Source of the DNA: RPQJ01 sp963778185
GTDB taxonomy: Bacteria > Pseudomonadota > Gammaproteobacteria > Steroidobacterales > Steroidobacteraceae
Length of the DNA: 64,000 bases
NCBI GenBank assembly: GCA_963778185.1
Contig: CAVZTF010000003.1
Location: forward strand, 1,612,001-1,676,000
Reading direction: 5' to 3'
Below, one piece after another: positions 11,101-18,408 of the stretch. Under the pieces are notes generated by a model that saw only the letters and a program-made list of their open reading frames with translations, was not told the origin of the DNA and did no database searches. Every line of letters begins with the position of its first letter. The first letter of the stretch is position 1. A program made the position numbers and the translations under genes.

Positions 11101-11123
11101 GGTGGGTCTCCATCGGGCCCTGA
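5157..11123 (+). CDS. SpvB/VCBS/Rhs polymorphic toxin with C-terminal putative ADP-ribosyltransferase
   Basis: A 1988-residue exported protein. A signal peptide (residues 1-24) is followed by an SpvB-like N-terminal domain. Seven FG-GAP/VCBS-type calcium loops lie between about 340 and 680 (for example DIDGDGFDDIAY, DVDGDGRREILV, DINGDGYPDLVY). A long series of YD repeats ends in the Rhs core signature GRFLSPDALVQ ... NRYSYVRNNPLRFSDPTG near residue 1736. The remaining ~250 residues are the variable tip: a low-complexity and hydrophobic stretch, then from about 1885 a domain with YHFTNDVGKRGISDSGLL and LIYFSALPYPD. This resembles the HYD1-type ADP-ribosyltransferase toxin fold. The tip activity is inferred. 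A small putative immunity gene follows after 24 bp. Confidence 0.85.
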   Translation: MNRVAGSRWCVMSLGVLLGALAQAETTVGRTEGDAGVSPTGAARYTIPLTLPPGTHGLAPSLAITYDSRGGNGLLGVGFRLSGLSQISRCGNTLAQDGKLGAVALDWSDRFCLDGLRLRLTTGSYGAAGSQYQTEVETFARVTALGSAGVGPASFRVERRDGLIYEYGATDDSRVESSGSTTAREWAVNRIRDRDGNYADVVYAEGSTSGEHRPLRIDYAGNLLTGAAPYYSVRFVYELRPSVDVPTRYVAAGVLSEPRRLDRIDVVQITTGRIVRSFDLAYAAPGATGRSRLDSLRECAGSSCWPPTQFGWTAVSAGWSVNMSVTLPAASYASSLPGDIDGDGFDDIAYQDSTTRQWAILRGGPHGFQYPAVNTGLGADSVPTQAITADVDGDGRREILVPGGGNDWHRLHRTSSGAYAYNAMGIINPSPPGGLIAADIDGDGRDDLVYVKSDGNAIHWRRNQTVTATSYAVEAVLWSVPAGMRLPAAPFIESSQRFRSIVRSGDFNGDGRVDLLVLAQQSTCGTTPTCTTWTNRWTVLASTGTRLVPQYTFDGNAESLLADFNADGLTDIGYSPTGGQWRLLLGTGARGGSLAGFSAPVSSGAEASPAGARAMIIDWDADGRADLLQPTATGTLQYCRSTGATFEPCQPAGITPGTVPSSPMTLDINGDGYPDLVYSASGIRLHLHHQVPQDTLVSATDGLGARTDFEYAIANNPAVHAVGSGSVFPVRDLARLGHVVSRMTRASASGPQQETYYYEGAKGHVQGRGFLGFARRTATPSNGSPVRVEDYLQDPAEIATLGAPSQTTLQQRSGAPLVRTSYVWGRHNFGVGQQTRAFAYPSQVTTERYELDGTGVSSTTATNIIDVFGTAVRRDLVTIERSKGSNPGAAHFETTTLAGVVNDTVNWCLGRPATAQVTRWHTLPGGAQVTRSFGQAWDYVRCRVMQQVVEPSSDTLRVTTDLAYDAYGNPGTVSTTPAAQPVRATSYTWAENGRFLRTTTNPEGHVETIAWDSALAQPVAITSPNGLVTNLQYDDFGRPIRQSGPDGTSTTVMRAFCGASCVWPGTSFIVSSTKRGNGDAQVSTLETGYDIHGREVYARRERPGGSQSFRVLGYDSRGLVARESLPAPCCAAPGSWVVHAYDALGRRISTERPTSQSVATPVVNRWSHDGLVVTATDPLGRATTHRLDALGRVLQVVDPASTDTDYEYDAFGNLVTVRDFAGSSTVIGYDVRGFRRSISDPSAGRWTYDYFPLGEVRSHTNARGQSTTFSYDRLSRPVTRTEPEGKTTWTWGKSVSSRNVGALASVVSPGFRESYQYDALGRPATVTTTIAGVTLVTRQSYDTVTGLPDTLTYPASTGTSPLRVRRHYDRGRLVRLSDADTGASYWQMNGVDDAGHVTDETLGNGVRVASDYDAITGLLVGRTSGPGGSSEHQDLLYAWDSLGNLVWREERNLGVQEQYHYDARDRLDYVLRNGSVVLDLGYDDAGNITYKSDVGDYRYDVNRRSAVVAAGANAYAYDANGAVVSASGTTISWQSFDLPGQVNHPGGNYSAFYYGPDRARYRQVARAGGISTETLYAAGGLFERVTTGGATSYRHYLHADGRRVAVHTRSSTSSPSTVYLLEDHQGGVDGFTSTSGALLGRNSYQPHGARRSGDWLAGAPTAAEWQQIKDTTSRGYTDHEHLDNLGLIHMNGRVYDPVLGRFLSPDALVQAPYDSQSLNRYSYVRNNPLRFSDPTGFCFNTSAPLGPHPAACLETIVVTSDRWPRSGSWWDLVMPDVGGRGGMLGRPGERDVRGGPGVRPGAPDPAPPPVTGPADVVATVTASRLSFSPSFGLAPVLPGHWLLQYGMHASRALLTAGAAGTIAAALAAPAVTSDTSDLLDDQGNPHYVYHFTNDVGKRGISDSGLLMPGGSGLIYFSALPYPDATQAQSALSLPRAPSGYFLVPRSNIRGPLTWSVVAPNFGQPGGGLEASASGSVPLAGARWVSIGP

Positions 11124-11147
11124 GCTAACGACACAGGTGCGCCAGGC

Positions 11148-11375
11148 ATGAACCGCAACGAATTCATTGGAATGTACGACTATGGGCAGGGAGGCCTGTG
11201 GGTAGTCATCCGGGCGGAATCGGCCGCACAGGTCCGCCAGAAGTACCCACAGCTCCAGGTGTTCGAGGGGGCGCCTCCCATGCTCGACGAGTCCACCCTG
11301 GCCGTTATTCGGAGCAAGGGCGTCCAGGACATCGACGATCCGCCGAGCGGCTGGCTCGCTGAACTGGTGACGTGA
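11148..11375 (+). CDS. Putative immunity protein for the upstream Rhs toxin
   Basis: A 75-residue, soluble, mildly acidic protein with no signal peptide. It starts MNRNEFIGMYDYGQGGLWVV and contains the spaced motif AQVRQKYPQLQVF. It starts 24 bp after the Rhs gene stop, on the same strand, and the convergent aminopeptidase gene closes the unit, so it has no other partner. Small genes directly downstream of an Rhs toxin tip usually encode the cognate antitoxin. I recall similar small YDYGQGG proteins beside other Rhs tips, but could not check this. The function is therefore inferred from position. Confidence 0.65.
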   Translation: MNRNEFIGMYDYGQGGLWVVIRAESAAQVRQKYPQLQVFEGAPPMLDESTLAVIRSKGVQDIDDPPSGWLAELVT

Positions 11376-11391
11376 GTTGCCCTGCCGGGCG

Positions 11392-14010
11392 TCATGGCCG
11401 CGCACGAACCCACGCTTCGAGCGCAGGCAACAGCCGTTCCTTCGCATGCGCCCGAGCGCTGATCTCGGCCATTGCCTCGTCACCCGCCTGCCGTGCGTCG
11501 GCCGGCACGGAACGCTCGGTGTAGGTGCGCACCTTCTCAACCAGCGTCCGGTCGTCGGACGATGCCGCCAGCGACGGGATGAACGCCCAACGCGACGAGC
11601 CTTCCACGAGGTCGAGCACAGGCTTCTCGTTCCGTACGGCGAAGTCGAACGCCAGTGCGGGGTGAGTGCCCGAAACTGCCTGCACGACGTTGCTCGCGAA
11701 CACCTTGGGCATGCCGTCCGACACGGAGAGTTCGAGCGCGCGGGTTGCGAGCGCGGGATCCAGGGCCCGGCCCAGGGCCAGGTACAGCCGCTGCTTCTCG
11801 ATCGGCTCGAGCGCTGCGTTGGCGCGCGCGCGAATTTCGTTCCAGGTCGGCACGTCGGCATGCCGGGCGACGACCATGGTCGCGGCCTCCCGGATGCCTG
11901 CCGGGAGGGCGTCGGGGTCCTTCGCGGCCTGCGCAAACCGCTTGCGGGCTTCGGCAATGACGTCGCGGTCCTCCAGCCGGCCGAGCGTGCCGATGAGCAT
12001 TTCCCTCAGTAACGCGGCGGACTCGGATTCGCCGCCGGCCGGCAGCCAACCGACGCGATCGAAGACGGGACCCAGTGTCGTCCGCGCGTATTGCCGCCAC
12101 GAGGCCTGTTCGCGCGAGCCGTCGAACAGTCGGTCGACTTTGGCGAACGTCGCGGCGACCTGCCGCAGGACCAGCGGATCGCTGTCGCCTGGCACCACGG
12201 CCGCGAGCTCGAGGTAGCTCGGCGCTGGAATGCGCCCGGCCTCGCCGAGCGCCCAGGTGTCATTGAGGATTCCGAGCCGATCCACTTCCGCCACTCGCGC
12301 AAAGTTCGCGCGGAGGCGCCCAAAGTCGGCCGGCGCATGTAACGTGCGGAAGTAGCCGGCATGGCCTGCATTCACGACCACCGGGCCGCAGCCAGGCACG
12401 CTGACCGTCGCCTCAGCGCCGTCCTTGGGGAGCACGAGGCTCGCAGGTTCGCCGCCCTCGACGGAGCGCAGCTGCACGGGAATGCGCCACGTCAGTCTCT
12501 CAGGAGAGGGGTCGCCGATCTGGTAACGCCCCTGCTGCAGCGTGACGGTGGTGCGGCCCGCCTCGCAGGGTCCGGTGGCCGCCTCGACGAGCGGCACGCC
12601 CGCCTGCAGCGTGAAGTCGTGCGCGATGCCGGCGACGGGCTGGCCGGTGGCGGCCGCAATCTCGGCCCACAACTGGTCGGTGACGGTGTTGCCGTAGGCG
12701 TACTTGCGCATGTAGCGGCGCATCCCTTCGCGAAAGCCGGCCTCGCCGACGGCGTGCTCCAGCATGCGGATGACGGCGCTGCCCTTGGAATAGGCGATCG
12801 CATCGAAGGCCTGGTTCGCCGCCGCGACGGACGGTACCGGCCGCACCACCGGGTGGGTCGCATCGCCGGAGTCGAGCCGCATGGCCGCCTCACGCGTGTT
12901 GCTCACGAACTGCAGGTCGTGGTTCCAGCGTGGGTGCAGGTCCTCCGTCGCCCGGCCCTCCATCCACGTCGCGTAGCCTTCGTTGAGCCAGAGGTCGTCC
13001 CACCAGTCCATCGTGACCAGGTTTCCGAACCACTGGTGCGAAATCTCGTGCGCGACGACCGAGAAAACGTTCTGCCGGTCGGACTCCGACGAGAACCGTG
13101 GGTCGACGAGCAACACGGGTTCGAAGTACATGATGGCGCCCCAGTTCTCCATCGCCCCAAAGAACTGGCTGCTGCCCGGCACGGCGATCATGTCGAGCTT
13201 GGGGAGCGGGTAGGGCGTGGCGAAATACTCGTCGTACCAGGGCAGCACCTCGGCGGCCGCATCGAGCGCGAAGCGCCCCGACTCGCCCGCGCCCCTGCGC
13301 GTCACCACGCCCACGTCCACCGTGCCGACCTTGCGCGAGATGCGCTCCAGTTCGCCGACCGTGAGGTGCAACAGGTAGGACGACATCTTCGGGCTGGTCG
13401 CGAAGCGCACGCGCTTGCGATCGCCCTCCAGCCGGGAGGAGACCTCGGGCATGTTGGAGTAGGCCGACTGCTCCTTCGGCACGACGACCTCGAGCGCGAA
13501 CGTCGCCTTTGCGGCGGGCTCGTCCCACATCGGGGCGAAGCGGCGCGCGTCCGCGACTTCGAACTGTGTCGTGAGCATGCGGCGCGAGCCGGCCGGGGTC
13601 GCGTAGTCCACGGCAAAGAAGCCGCTGGAGGTGGTGTAGATGCGGCCCGAATAGCCAAGCTCCAGCTGGTGGCGACCGCTGGTCAGCTCAGTCGTGAATC
13701 GCAGGGCCGCGGTCTGCGCCTCCGGATCGAGTTTCACGGCGGCCGCCTGCGCGCCGTCCAGCCCCGCGCTCGTGATCTCGAGGTCCGCGGCGTTCAGGAC
13801 GATGGTGTCCGTGGGGCGCTCGACCTCGACGTCGATCGTGGCGCGCCCCTGGAAGGTCAGCGCCGTCGCATCCGGCTGGACGCTGATCTGGTAGTGCACC
13901 GGCACCACGCCCGGTGGCAGGCGGCCGGGCCGGGCTGCCGGATCGGCCGCAGCCGCGACGATCGATCCGCTCCAGGCGAGGAGCAGCAGGGCCACGAACG
14001 ACGTGCGCAT
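11392..14010 (-). CDS. Secreted M1 family zinc aminopeptidase
   Basis: An 872-residue M1 metallopeptidase. Residues 1-24 form a signal peptide (MRTSFVALLLLAWSGSIVAAAA), so the enzyme should be periplasmic or released. The exopeptidase motif GAMEN is at 285-289. The zinc site HEISH is at 321-325, with the third ligand Glu344 exactly 18 residues after the second histidine. The C-terminal half is an ERAP1-C-like helical domain. The enzyme removes N-terminal amino acids from peptides. The frame extends upstream to 14172, but ATG 14010 begins the signal peptide and has no other good competitor. It is divergent from the cysteine-synthase-like gene by 119 bp. Confidence 0.92.
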   Translation of the reverse strand: MRTSFVALLLLAWSGSIVAAAADPAARPGRLPPGVVPVHYQISVQPDATALTFQGRATIDVEVERPTDTIVLNAADLEITSAGLDGAQAAAVKLDPEAQTAALRFTTELTSGRHQLELGYSGRIYTTSSGFFAVDYATPAGSRRMLTTQFEVADARRFAPMWDEPAAKATFALEVVVPKEQSAYSNMPEVSSRLEGDRKRVRFATSPKMSSYLLHLTVGELERISRKVGTVDVGVVTRRGAGESGRFALDAAAEVLPWYDEYFATPYPLPKLDMIAVPGSSQFFGAMENWGAIMYFEPVLLVDPRFSSESDRQNVFSVVAHEISHQWFGNLVTMDWWDDLWLNEGYATWMEGRATEDLHPRWNHDLQFVSNTREAAMRLDSGDATHPVVRPVPSVAAANQAFDAIAYSKGSAVIRMLEHAVGEAGFREGMRRYMRKYAYGNTVTDQLWAEIAAATGQPVAGIAHDFTLQAGVPLVEAATGPCEAGRTTVTLQQGRYQIGDPSPERLTWRIPVQLRSVEGGEPASLVLPKDGAEATVSVPGCGPVVVNAGHAGYFRTLHAPADFGRLRANFARVAEVDRLGILNDTWALGEAGRIPAPSYLELAAVVPGDSDPLVLRQVAATFAKVDRLFDGSREQASWRQYARTTLGPVFDRVGWLPAGGESESAALLREMLIGTLGRLEDRDVIAEARKRFAQAAKDPDALPAGIREAATMVVARHADVPTWNEIRARANAALEPIEKQRLYLALGRALDPALATRALELSVSDGMPKVFASNVVQAVSGTHPALAFDFAVRNEKPVLDLVEGSSRWAFIPSLAASSDDRTLVEKVRTYTERSVPADARQAGDEAMAEISARAHAKERLLPALEAWVRARP

Positions 14011-14129
14011 GAGTAACTCCGGTGCGGGCCCGCGGATTCTCCCGCTTCGGCGCTCGAAGGCAAGCCGGCATGCTCCAATGTCCCGAAGGAATTGCACGCC
14101 CGCGCCACAGGACGCATCCTTACTCGACC

Positions 14130-15119
14130 ATGCCCATACGACAAGGCTTCGCCGACGCGGTCGGCCACACACCGCTCATCCGTCTCAATCGCTTCAGCGA
14201 GGAAACCGGCTGCCAGATCCTCGGCAAGGCCGAGTTCCTGAACCCTGGCGGCTCGGTGAAGGACCGTGCCGCGCGCGGAATCCTCGAGGACTTCGAGCGC
14301 AGGGGGCTGCTGAAGCCCGGCGGCACGCTGGTCGAGGGCACGGCGGGCAACACCGGCATCGGCTTCGCGCACCTGTGCAACGCCCGCGGCTACCGCTGCG
14401 TGATCGTGATGCCGGACAACCAGTCGCCCGAGAAGTCGGCGCTGCTGCGCACGCTCGGCGCCGAGGTGCAGGTCGTGAAGACCGTGCCCTACGCCGATCC
14501 GAACCACTACCAGAAGATCGCGCCGCGTGTCGCCGAGGAGATCGAGGGCGCGGTCTGCGGCAACCAGTTCGACAACACCGCGAACCGCGACGCGCACTAC
14601 TCCACGACCGGCCCCGAGATCTGGTCGCAGACCGACGGCGCGATCGACGCCTTCGTCTGCGCGACGGGCACGGGCGGCACGCTCGGTGGCGTATCGCGCT
14701 ACCTCAAGGACCAGAGCGAGAAGGTGCGTTGCGTGCTGGCCGACCCGATGGGCAGCGCGCTCTACAACTGGGTCAAGACGGGCGAGCTCAAGTCCACGGG
14801 CTCGAGCGCGGTCACGGAAGGCATCGGCATCGGCCGCGTCACGGCCAATCTCGAGGGCTCGCCGATCGACGACGCGGTGCAGGTCGACGACGCGGAAATC
14901 GTCACCACCACCTACCGCCTGCTGCACCAGGAAGGACTGTTCCTCGGCAGCACCAGCGGCACCAACGTCGCGGCGGCCGTGCGCGTGGCGCGGATGCTCG
15001 GGCCCGGGCACACCGTCGTGACCATGCTCTGCGACGGCGGGCAGAAATACCTCTCGCGGTTCTACAACCCCGAGTGGCTGGCCCAGAAGGGTCTGGCCGA
15101 GTACGCGAAGGCCGCGTGA
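14130..15119 (+). CDS. Cysteine synthase A-like PLP enzyme
   Basis: A 329-residue fold-type II PLP enzyme. The PLP-binding lysine is Lys44 in GGSVKDRAA. The substrate loop reads EGTAGNTGIG, and the phosphate-binding loop is GTGGTLGGV. The sequence NQFDNTANRDAHYSTTGPEI and the C-terminal YLSRFYNPEWL match a branch of O-acetylserine sulfhydrylase-like proteins distinct from classical CysK. The likely reaction makes cysteine from O-acetylserine and sulfide, but exact substrate preference cannot be fixed from sequence. ATG 14130 begins the conserved N-terminus; the upstream open frame to 14022 is not conserved. The stop overlaps the next gene by GTGA. Confidence 0.85.
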   Translation: MPIRQGFADAVGHTPLIRLNRFSEETGCQILGKAEFLNPGGSVKDRAARGILEDFERRGLLKPGGTLVEGTAGNTGIGFAHLCNARGYRCVIVMPDNQSPEKSALLRTLGAEVQVVKTVPYADPNHYQKIAPRVAEEIEGAVCGNQFDNTANRDAHYSTTGPEIWSQTDGAIDAFVCATGTGGTLGGVSRYLKDQSEKVRCVLADPMGSALYNWVKTGELKSTGSSAVTEGIGIGRVTANLEGSPIDDAVQVDDAEIVTTTYRLLHQEGLFLGSTSGTNVAAAVRVARMLGPGHTVVTMLCDGGQKYLSRFYNPEWLAQKGLAEYAKAA

Positions 15120-16918
15120 CCGACGCGACACAGGGGGAGGGTGCCTGGGCCAAGCTGCGTCGCCGCAAGGTGGTGCAGTGGGGCATCGCCTATGCGGCGG
15201 GCGCGTGGGGATTCCTGCAAGGCCTGGAGTACGTCAGCGAAACCTTCGGCTGGCCCGGCCACATCCGCCAGGTTGCGTTGCTTGCCCTGCTGATCGGACT
15301 GCCGATCACACTCGTCGTCGCCTGGTATCACGGCGACCGCGGCCAGCAGCGGGTCACGGCCACCGAGTTCGCGATCCTGACGCTGCTCTTCCTGCTGGGC
15401 GGCGGCATCTTCTGGCGCTATGACGTTGCGACCGACGCCTCCCGCGCCGCTGCGAGCGCGGCGTCATCGGCACTCGCAGCTCCCGCCGTCGTCGATGCGC
15501 GTCCCTCGATCGCCGTGCTGCCCTTCGTCAACATGAGCGAGGACAAGAGCAACGAGTACTTCTCCGACGGCATCTCTGAGGAGCTCCTGAACGTGCTGGT
15601 GCGGGTGGACGGCCTCGGCGTCGCGTCCCGCACCTCGTCCTTCGGCTACAAGGGCAGCCCGCTCGGCACGGAGGCGATCGCCAGGGCGCTCAAGGTCAAC
15701 CACATCCTCGAAGGCAGCGTCCGCAAGTCCGGCAATCAAGTGCGCATCACCGCCCAGCTGATCGACGCGGCGAACGACCGCCACCTCTGGTCGGAGACCT
15801 ACGATCGCGAGCTCGACGACATCTTCGCCATCCAGGACGAGATTGCCAACGCGATCGTCACCGCGTTGCGCGGAACGCTCGGTGCCACCCAGCCTGAGCG
15901 CGCGGTCACCGTGCGTGCCGACACGGAGAATCTGCAGGCGTACGACCTGTACTTGAAGGCGCGCGAGCTGTTCGTCGCCCGCCGCGACCTGGACGAATCG
16001 GTCCGCCTGTTCGAGCGCGTGGTGGAAATGGATCCGAAGTTTGCCCGTGGCTGGGAGGGACTCGCGGCGGTGGCCGCCGTCGCAGAGAGCTGGGGCATCC
16101 GCGACCGCGACTACAACGCGCTCGCGCGACGAGCTGCCGAGCGTGCGCTCGAACTGGACGCGACGCTCTCCATGCCCTGGGCCGTGCTGGGGCTGGTAGA
16201 ACAGGACGCGCGGCCCGCGAACTGGGCGCGGAGCCTGGAACTCGAAGACCGGTCGATCGCGGTCGATCCGAAGAACGTGAGTGCTTACCTGTGGCGCAGC
16301 ATCGCGCTGGCGAACCTGGGGTTCTTCGAGAAGGCGCTCGCCGACCAGGATCGCTGCCTCGCGCTCGACCCGGCGTACCAGAATTGCCTGCGCTGGAAGG
16401 CGATGATGCTGCTGTTGGCAGGCGACACGGATGCAGCCCTGCGAATTTTCCAGCAGGACATTGCCGCCGGCTATCTCGTGACCGGCCACACGCCATCGTT
16501 CATTCCTTACCTGGTCCAGCGCGGCGACCAGGTCGGGGCGCTCCTGCTCCTGCATACGCTGGGCGTCAGGCCGGAACTCAGCCGGATCCTGCTCGCGGCC
16601 GTGGCTCGACCCGAGGGTCCGCACCCCGCTGCCGGCGAGGTCATTGCCCGCTACCTGTCCGACGAGACAGACCCGTTCGTGCGTCGGGGGGGACGCTCGC
16701 GAGTCCGCCTGTGGCTCGGCGATTACGACGGCGTGGCGACCGCCGACGACCTCAACGCCTCCTCGATCGTGGCCTGGCAGCGCTTCCCGCCCGCATTTCG
16801 CAATTCCAATGGTTTCAAGCGCACGCTCGAGCTTCTCGGTGTGACGGCCTACTGGCGCGAGCATGGCTATCCACCGCAATGCCGGGCCGTCGGCCAGGAC
16901 GATTTCACCTGTGACTGA
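15116..16918 (+). CDS. Membrane protein with TolB-like domain and TPR repeats
   Basis: A 600-residue protein. The frame is open far upstream, but the GTG at 15116 overlaps the cysteine-synthase-like stop (GTGA) and gives a sensible N-terminus. Two or three hydrophobic segments lie within residues 20-100 (near GIAYAAGAWGFLQ, ALLALLIGLPITLVVAW and LTLLFLLGGGIFW). A TolB N-terminal-like domain follows (PSIAVLPFVNMSEDKSNEYF, then LEGSVRKSGNQVRITAQL). The rest is TPR-type helical repeats. Proteins with this architecture are often annotated as adenylate-cyclase-associated or HilA-like, but no cyclase or DNA-binding domain is visible here. The role is unknown; a periplasmic sensing or scaffolding role is plausible. 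Confidence 0.75.
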   Translation: MTDATQGEGAWAKLRRRKVVQWGIAYAAGAWGFLQGLEYVSETFGWPGHIRQVALLALLIGLPITLVVAWYHGDRGQQRVTATEFAILTLLFLLGGGIFWRYDVATDASRAAASAASSALAAPAVVDARPSIAVLPFVNMSEDKSNEYFSDGISEELLNVLVRVDGLGVASRTSSFGYKGSPLGTEAIARALKVNHILEGSVRKSGNQVRITAQLIDAANDRHLWSETYDRELDDIFAIQDEIANAIVTALRGTLGATQPERAVTVRADTENLQAYDLYLKARELFVARRDLDESVRLFERVVEMDPKFARGWEGLAAVAAVAESWGIRDRDYNALARRAAERALELDATLSMPWAVLGLVEQDARPANWARSLELEDRSIAVDPKNVSAYLWRSIALANLGFFEKALADQDRCLALDPAYQNCLRWKAMMLLLAGDTDAALRIFQQDIAAGYLVTGHTPSFIPYLVQRGDQVGALLLLHTLGVRPELSRILLAAVARPEGPHPAAGEVIARYLSDETDPFVRRGGRSRVRLWLGDYDGVATADDLNASSIVAWQRFPPAFRNSNGFKRTLELLGVTAYWREHGYPPQCRAVGQDDFTCD

Positions 16919-16942
16919 CGGCACAGGCCTTTCAGTCGCGCC

Positions 16943-17755
16943 GTGGTGCGAAGCGTGAGTCCGGTGGGGCGCTTCGCGGCTGCGCTGCGCGAGATGCGCT
17001 GGACGCAGGTCGTGATCGAGTTGCTGCTGCTCGTCGTCGGCATCCTGATCGCGCTGGCGATCGACGGCTGGCTCGAGGACCGCCGGGATGCGAGGACGGA
17101 GCGGTCGTACCTCGAGCGCCTGGTGCGCGATTTCGACCAGGACCGCGAGGTCCTGGAGGAGTTCGTCGCGTTCGAGGAGCGACAGGCGACGGATGCGGTG
17201 CTGGCTTACCGACCTCTGTGCGGCGGAGCCGACGTCGCCGACCGGGAAGCCGTGGTCCGCGCCCTGGACCACCTGACGATGCGGCGCACGATCCGGCTGG
17301 CACGCGCGACGTATTCGGACATGCTCGCCACCGGCAACCTGCGGCTGATCCGCGACGCCGGGCTGCGCGACCGCATCGTCAAGCTCTACGAGTCCAACGA
17401 GCGCTGGACGACCATCGTCGACCGAAACAACCAGGTCTTCGTGGACCAGATCTACCTCATGTACGTATTGGATGTGGGTCTGTTCGGTCCCCGACCCAGC
17501 AGCAACCTGCGGCAGACGACGGTGGCGCCGGGCGAGGAGCTTGCCAGCCGCCTCGGGTTGCCGGTGCCTGCCCGCGCAGACCGGCTATGGAGCCTTGCCG
17601 AGGACGCTCCCGAGCGGGACGTGCTTTGCGGCAAGCTCTGGTATCGGGGCCTTGTCAGCGTCCAGGCGAGCAGCCAGGCGACGGCTGTCGCCGCACAGAT
17701 TGCCGGCGTCCGCCAGGCGATTGCCGACGAGCTCGCGCGCGGTCAGCCGGAGTAG
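16943..17755 (+). CDS. DUF6090-like single-pass membrane protein
   Basis: About 270 residues. A short basic N-terminus is followed by one strong transmembrane helix (VIELLLLVVGILIALAIDGW). Immediately after comes the conserved charged segment LEDRRDARTERSYLERLVRDF, typical of the DUF6090 family. The rest is a soluble, helix-rich domain. No ATG fits: GTG codons at 16943, 16946 and 16955 are the candidate starts. The gene lies 24 bp after the TolB-like/TPR gene and is probably co-transcribed with it. Function is not known. Confidence 0.7.
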   Translation: MVRSVSPVGRFAAALREMRWTQVVIELLLLVVGILIALAIDGWLEDRRDARTERSYLERLVRDFDQDREVLEEFVAFEERQATDAVLAYRPLCGGADVADREAVVRALDHLTMRRTIRLARATYSDMLATGNLRLIRDAGLRDRIVKLYESNERWTTIVDRNNQVFVDQIYLMYVLDVGLFGPRPSSNLRQTTVAPGEELASRLGLPVPARADRLWSLAEDAPERDVLCGKLWYRGLVSVQASSQATAVAAQIAGVRQAIADELARGQPE

Positions 17756-17800
17756 GACTCACCAGGTACGTTCAGGAGGGCGCCTGCTGCGCCCGACGGG

Positions 17801-18112
17801 CTATTTCCGCGCCAGCCAGGCCCGCAAGCGGCCAATCGCCGTCGTCGGCGGTGGCTGCACTCTCGCGACGGGCCGGGACGGCGGCCGGGCGACCGCCGCG
17901 GGCCGGCCGCCCGTCCTTGCCGCGGCGGTCACCCCGCGATCATAGGGATTGAACCCACCGCCAGGCGACACGCTCTCCTCCGCCGGCACGACGTCCGGCT
18001 TCTTCGCAACGACGGTCTGTTCGATGCTGAACTCGGGCGCATGCAGCTTCTGCACCCGTGTCGTGCTGACGTCGCGACTGAAGCGCCCGGTCTCGGTCTT
18101 CCACTCCCACAC
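17801..18112 (-). CDS. Small conserved-looking protein of unknown function
   Basis: A frame of about 103 residues reading VWEWKTETGRFSRDVSTTRV near its start, then a proline/alanine/arginine-rich tail. The same frame is open upstream to a TGA and encodes FDARGST just before the annotated start, which looks like part of the same protein. The only usable start codon is GTG 18112, and no clear ribosome binding site precedes it. Either the gene starts there or its 5' end has been altered. It is convergent with the DUF6090 gene. The hydrophilic sequence shows no signal peptide or membrane helix. Confidence 0.45.
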   Translation of the reverse strand: MWEWKTETGRFSRDVSTTRVQKLHAPEFSIEQTVVAKKPDVVPAEESVSPGGGFNPYDRGVTAAARTGGRPAAVARPPSRPVARVQPPPTTAIGRLRAWLARK

Positions 18113-18408
18113 CGTGCTGCCACGCGCATCGAACGAGGCACGGCCACTGGCCGCGGCCCGCGAATTGTGACCTACCCCTCAAGGCGGGCCGCTCGAACGC
18201 CGGCTTCCCCCCGGCCGCGGCGGTGCTATGCTCCCGCGACAATACTTATAACCGCGTGCCACGGCACAGGCGCAGGGAGCCACCGCGTGACATACGCGAG
18301 CGGGGCGGGGAGCGGCGAGACTGCAGGTCACATGCCACGCCGGGCGCAGGCGCGGCCGCTGTGCTGCGCCCGCGAACCGGCGGGCGGTCCGCGTACGGGA
18401 GGCCGGCC
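18113..18408. other. Non-coding spacer upstream of the SIR2-TIR gene
   Basis: About 296 bp with no convincing reading frame. A short AT-richer patch near 18238-18252 (ACAATACTTATAACC) could hold a promoter for the SIR2-TIR/nSTAND1 pair, but I cannot assign -35 and -10 elements with confidence. No inverted repeat or operator stands out. Confidence 0.4.

Noticed and set aside
12361..14016. 551-codon plus-strand frame
   Set aside because: It is antisense to the M1 aminopeptidase gene, which has complete catalytic motifs. The frame has arginine/histidine-rich, non-protein-like composition typical of GC-rich shadows.
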